Source: Agapetus fuscipes (taxonomy: Eukaryota > Arthropoda > Insecta > Trichoptera > Glossosomatidae). From it: a stretch of DNA of 64,000 nucleotides. The notes beneath the pieces were generated by a model, which saw only the letters and a list, made by a program, of their open reading frames with translations, was not told the origin of the DNA and ran no database searches. Where the stretch lies: the NCBI GenBank assembly GCA_951799405.1, contig OX637336.1, positions 18,519,479 through 18,583,478 on the forward strand, in the 5' to 3' direction. Position numbers and translations under genes: made by a program. Numbering within the stretch: the stretch's first letter is position 1; every line of letters begins with the position of its first letter. Positions 63,265-64,000 of the stretch are shown here, one piece after another.

Positions 63265-64000
63265 GATGGTCATTGAACCCTTTTGTATGCAAACTAGGAC
63301 TTTGTATGGTGGGTAAACTTTTTAGTTACATTTTAAAAACGTAACGACTGATTATTATTGATATTTATAAAATTTTAAGAATCGCAGCCTTTTATCTTAT
63401 TTTAACCCTTTGACTACCAAGAAAATTGCTAAAACATTTTGTATGGAAAATTTTCACTTTGTATGGCGGCTATACTTCTAATTCACTTTTTGGAAAAAAT
63501 AAGGATGACAATATACCTTATTATTATTGTTTTACATTTGTACAACATCATTTTTTATTAACCCCCTAACTGCCGAGGATTTTTCTTTTTTTTTTTCTTT
63601 TGTATGGCAACTCCCTAAATCGAGATCATGATGAAGCAATGATTATTATCAGTAGATAGCACTATTTTATTAACGAATTCACAGAAAATTTGAGAAAAAT
63701 CGTTGGAGCCGTTTTTGAGAAAATCGCATTTAAAATTTTCAGCTCTTTGGAAGCCATCTTGAATTTTCAAAAAAGAAAAAAATCTTTCCGTATGAATTGT
63801 AGTGACAAACTTGTTCTTTCTATTAAATATAAAACAAATTTAAATATCTTGAATTTTAATGGGTTTTTGTTATATTTTCGATTTAAAATTTGAGGTCGTG
63901 TAAACAGTGCTTTATAATATTGTTTTAAAAATATTTATTTTTTAATTTTGTAGAAATTTATGTTTTTTATAATATTGTACAACATTATATTTTTGTTAAA
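63265..64000 (+). mobile_element. Element X, fourth copy, runs off window
   Basis: The outer end TCATTGAACCC at 63270 is the reverse complement of 60713-60735. It continues through GTTGGAGCCGTTTTTGAGAA and GCCATCTTGAATTTTC to the window end. Confidence 0.8.

Overview
This window looks like insect nuclear DNA, most probably from a moth or butterfly. It is AT-rich, has spliced exons with GT-AG introns, and is packed with tRNA-derived SINEs, non-LTR retrotransposon pieces, solo LTRs and TTAA-flanked MITEs. The lepidopteran assignment is an inference from repeat style and the protein; no species-diagnostic gene is present.

Only one host gene is well supported. Its 3' half lies on the + strand at 459-10770. 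Six exons with consistent phases encode the last 242 residues of a GH13 alpha-glucosidase (maltase). The piece starts at the catalytic GNHD motif and ends in a hydrophobic tail that looks like a GPI-anchor signal. The 5' part of the gene lies before base 1. Its third intron here holds a non-LTR retrotransposon (about 3230-7355) with two open ORFs: a coiled-coil/RRM-like ORF1 and an endonuclease-reverse transcriptase ORF2. Its fifth intron holds two inverted copies of another LINE 3' end.

From 11 to 64 kb the window is a nested graveyard of mobile elements, with no further gene I can support. The main families are as follows. (1) 'Repeat A': about 25 copies of a LINE 3' UTR with a (TTAGA)n tail. 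(2) SINE1: a tRNA-like head and a fixed body. (3) SINE2: a second tRNA-like SINE, fused to SINE1 in three copies that share one junction. (4) SINE3: a poly(A)-tailed tRNA-like SINE. (5) LTR1 and LTR2: solo LTRs with perfect 4-bp target-site duplications (TSDs). (6) MITE1 and MITE2: TTAA-flanked elements, two of them back to back. (7) Short GACGTTTC hairpin elements. (8) A 77-bp higher-order minisatellite at 49.0-49.9 kb. (9) 'Element X': two copies form a 4.7-kb palindrome at 50.6-55.4 kb, and two more flank a second inverted structure at 58.9-64 kb.

The most unusual items are three. One is a 5S rRNA sequence fused to SINE1 and bounded by one TSD (47853-48266). Another is the dimeric SINE1-SINE2 lineage. 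The third is the giant palindrome of element X, whose arms differ by one internal tandem unit. Family names are working labels given here; no database search was possible.
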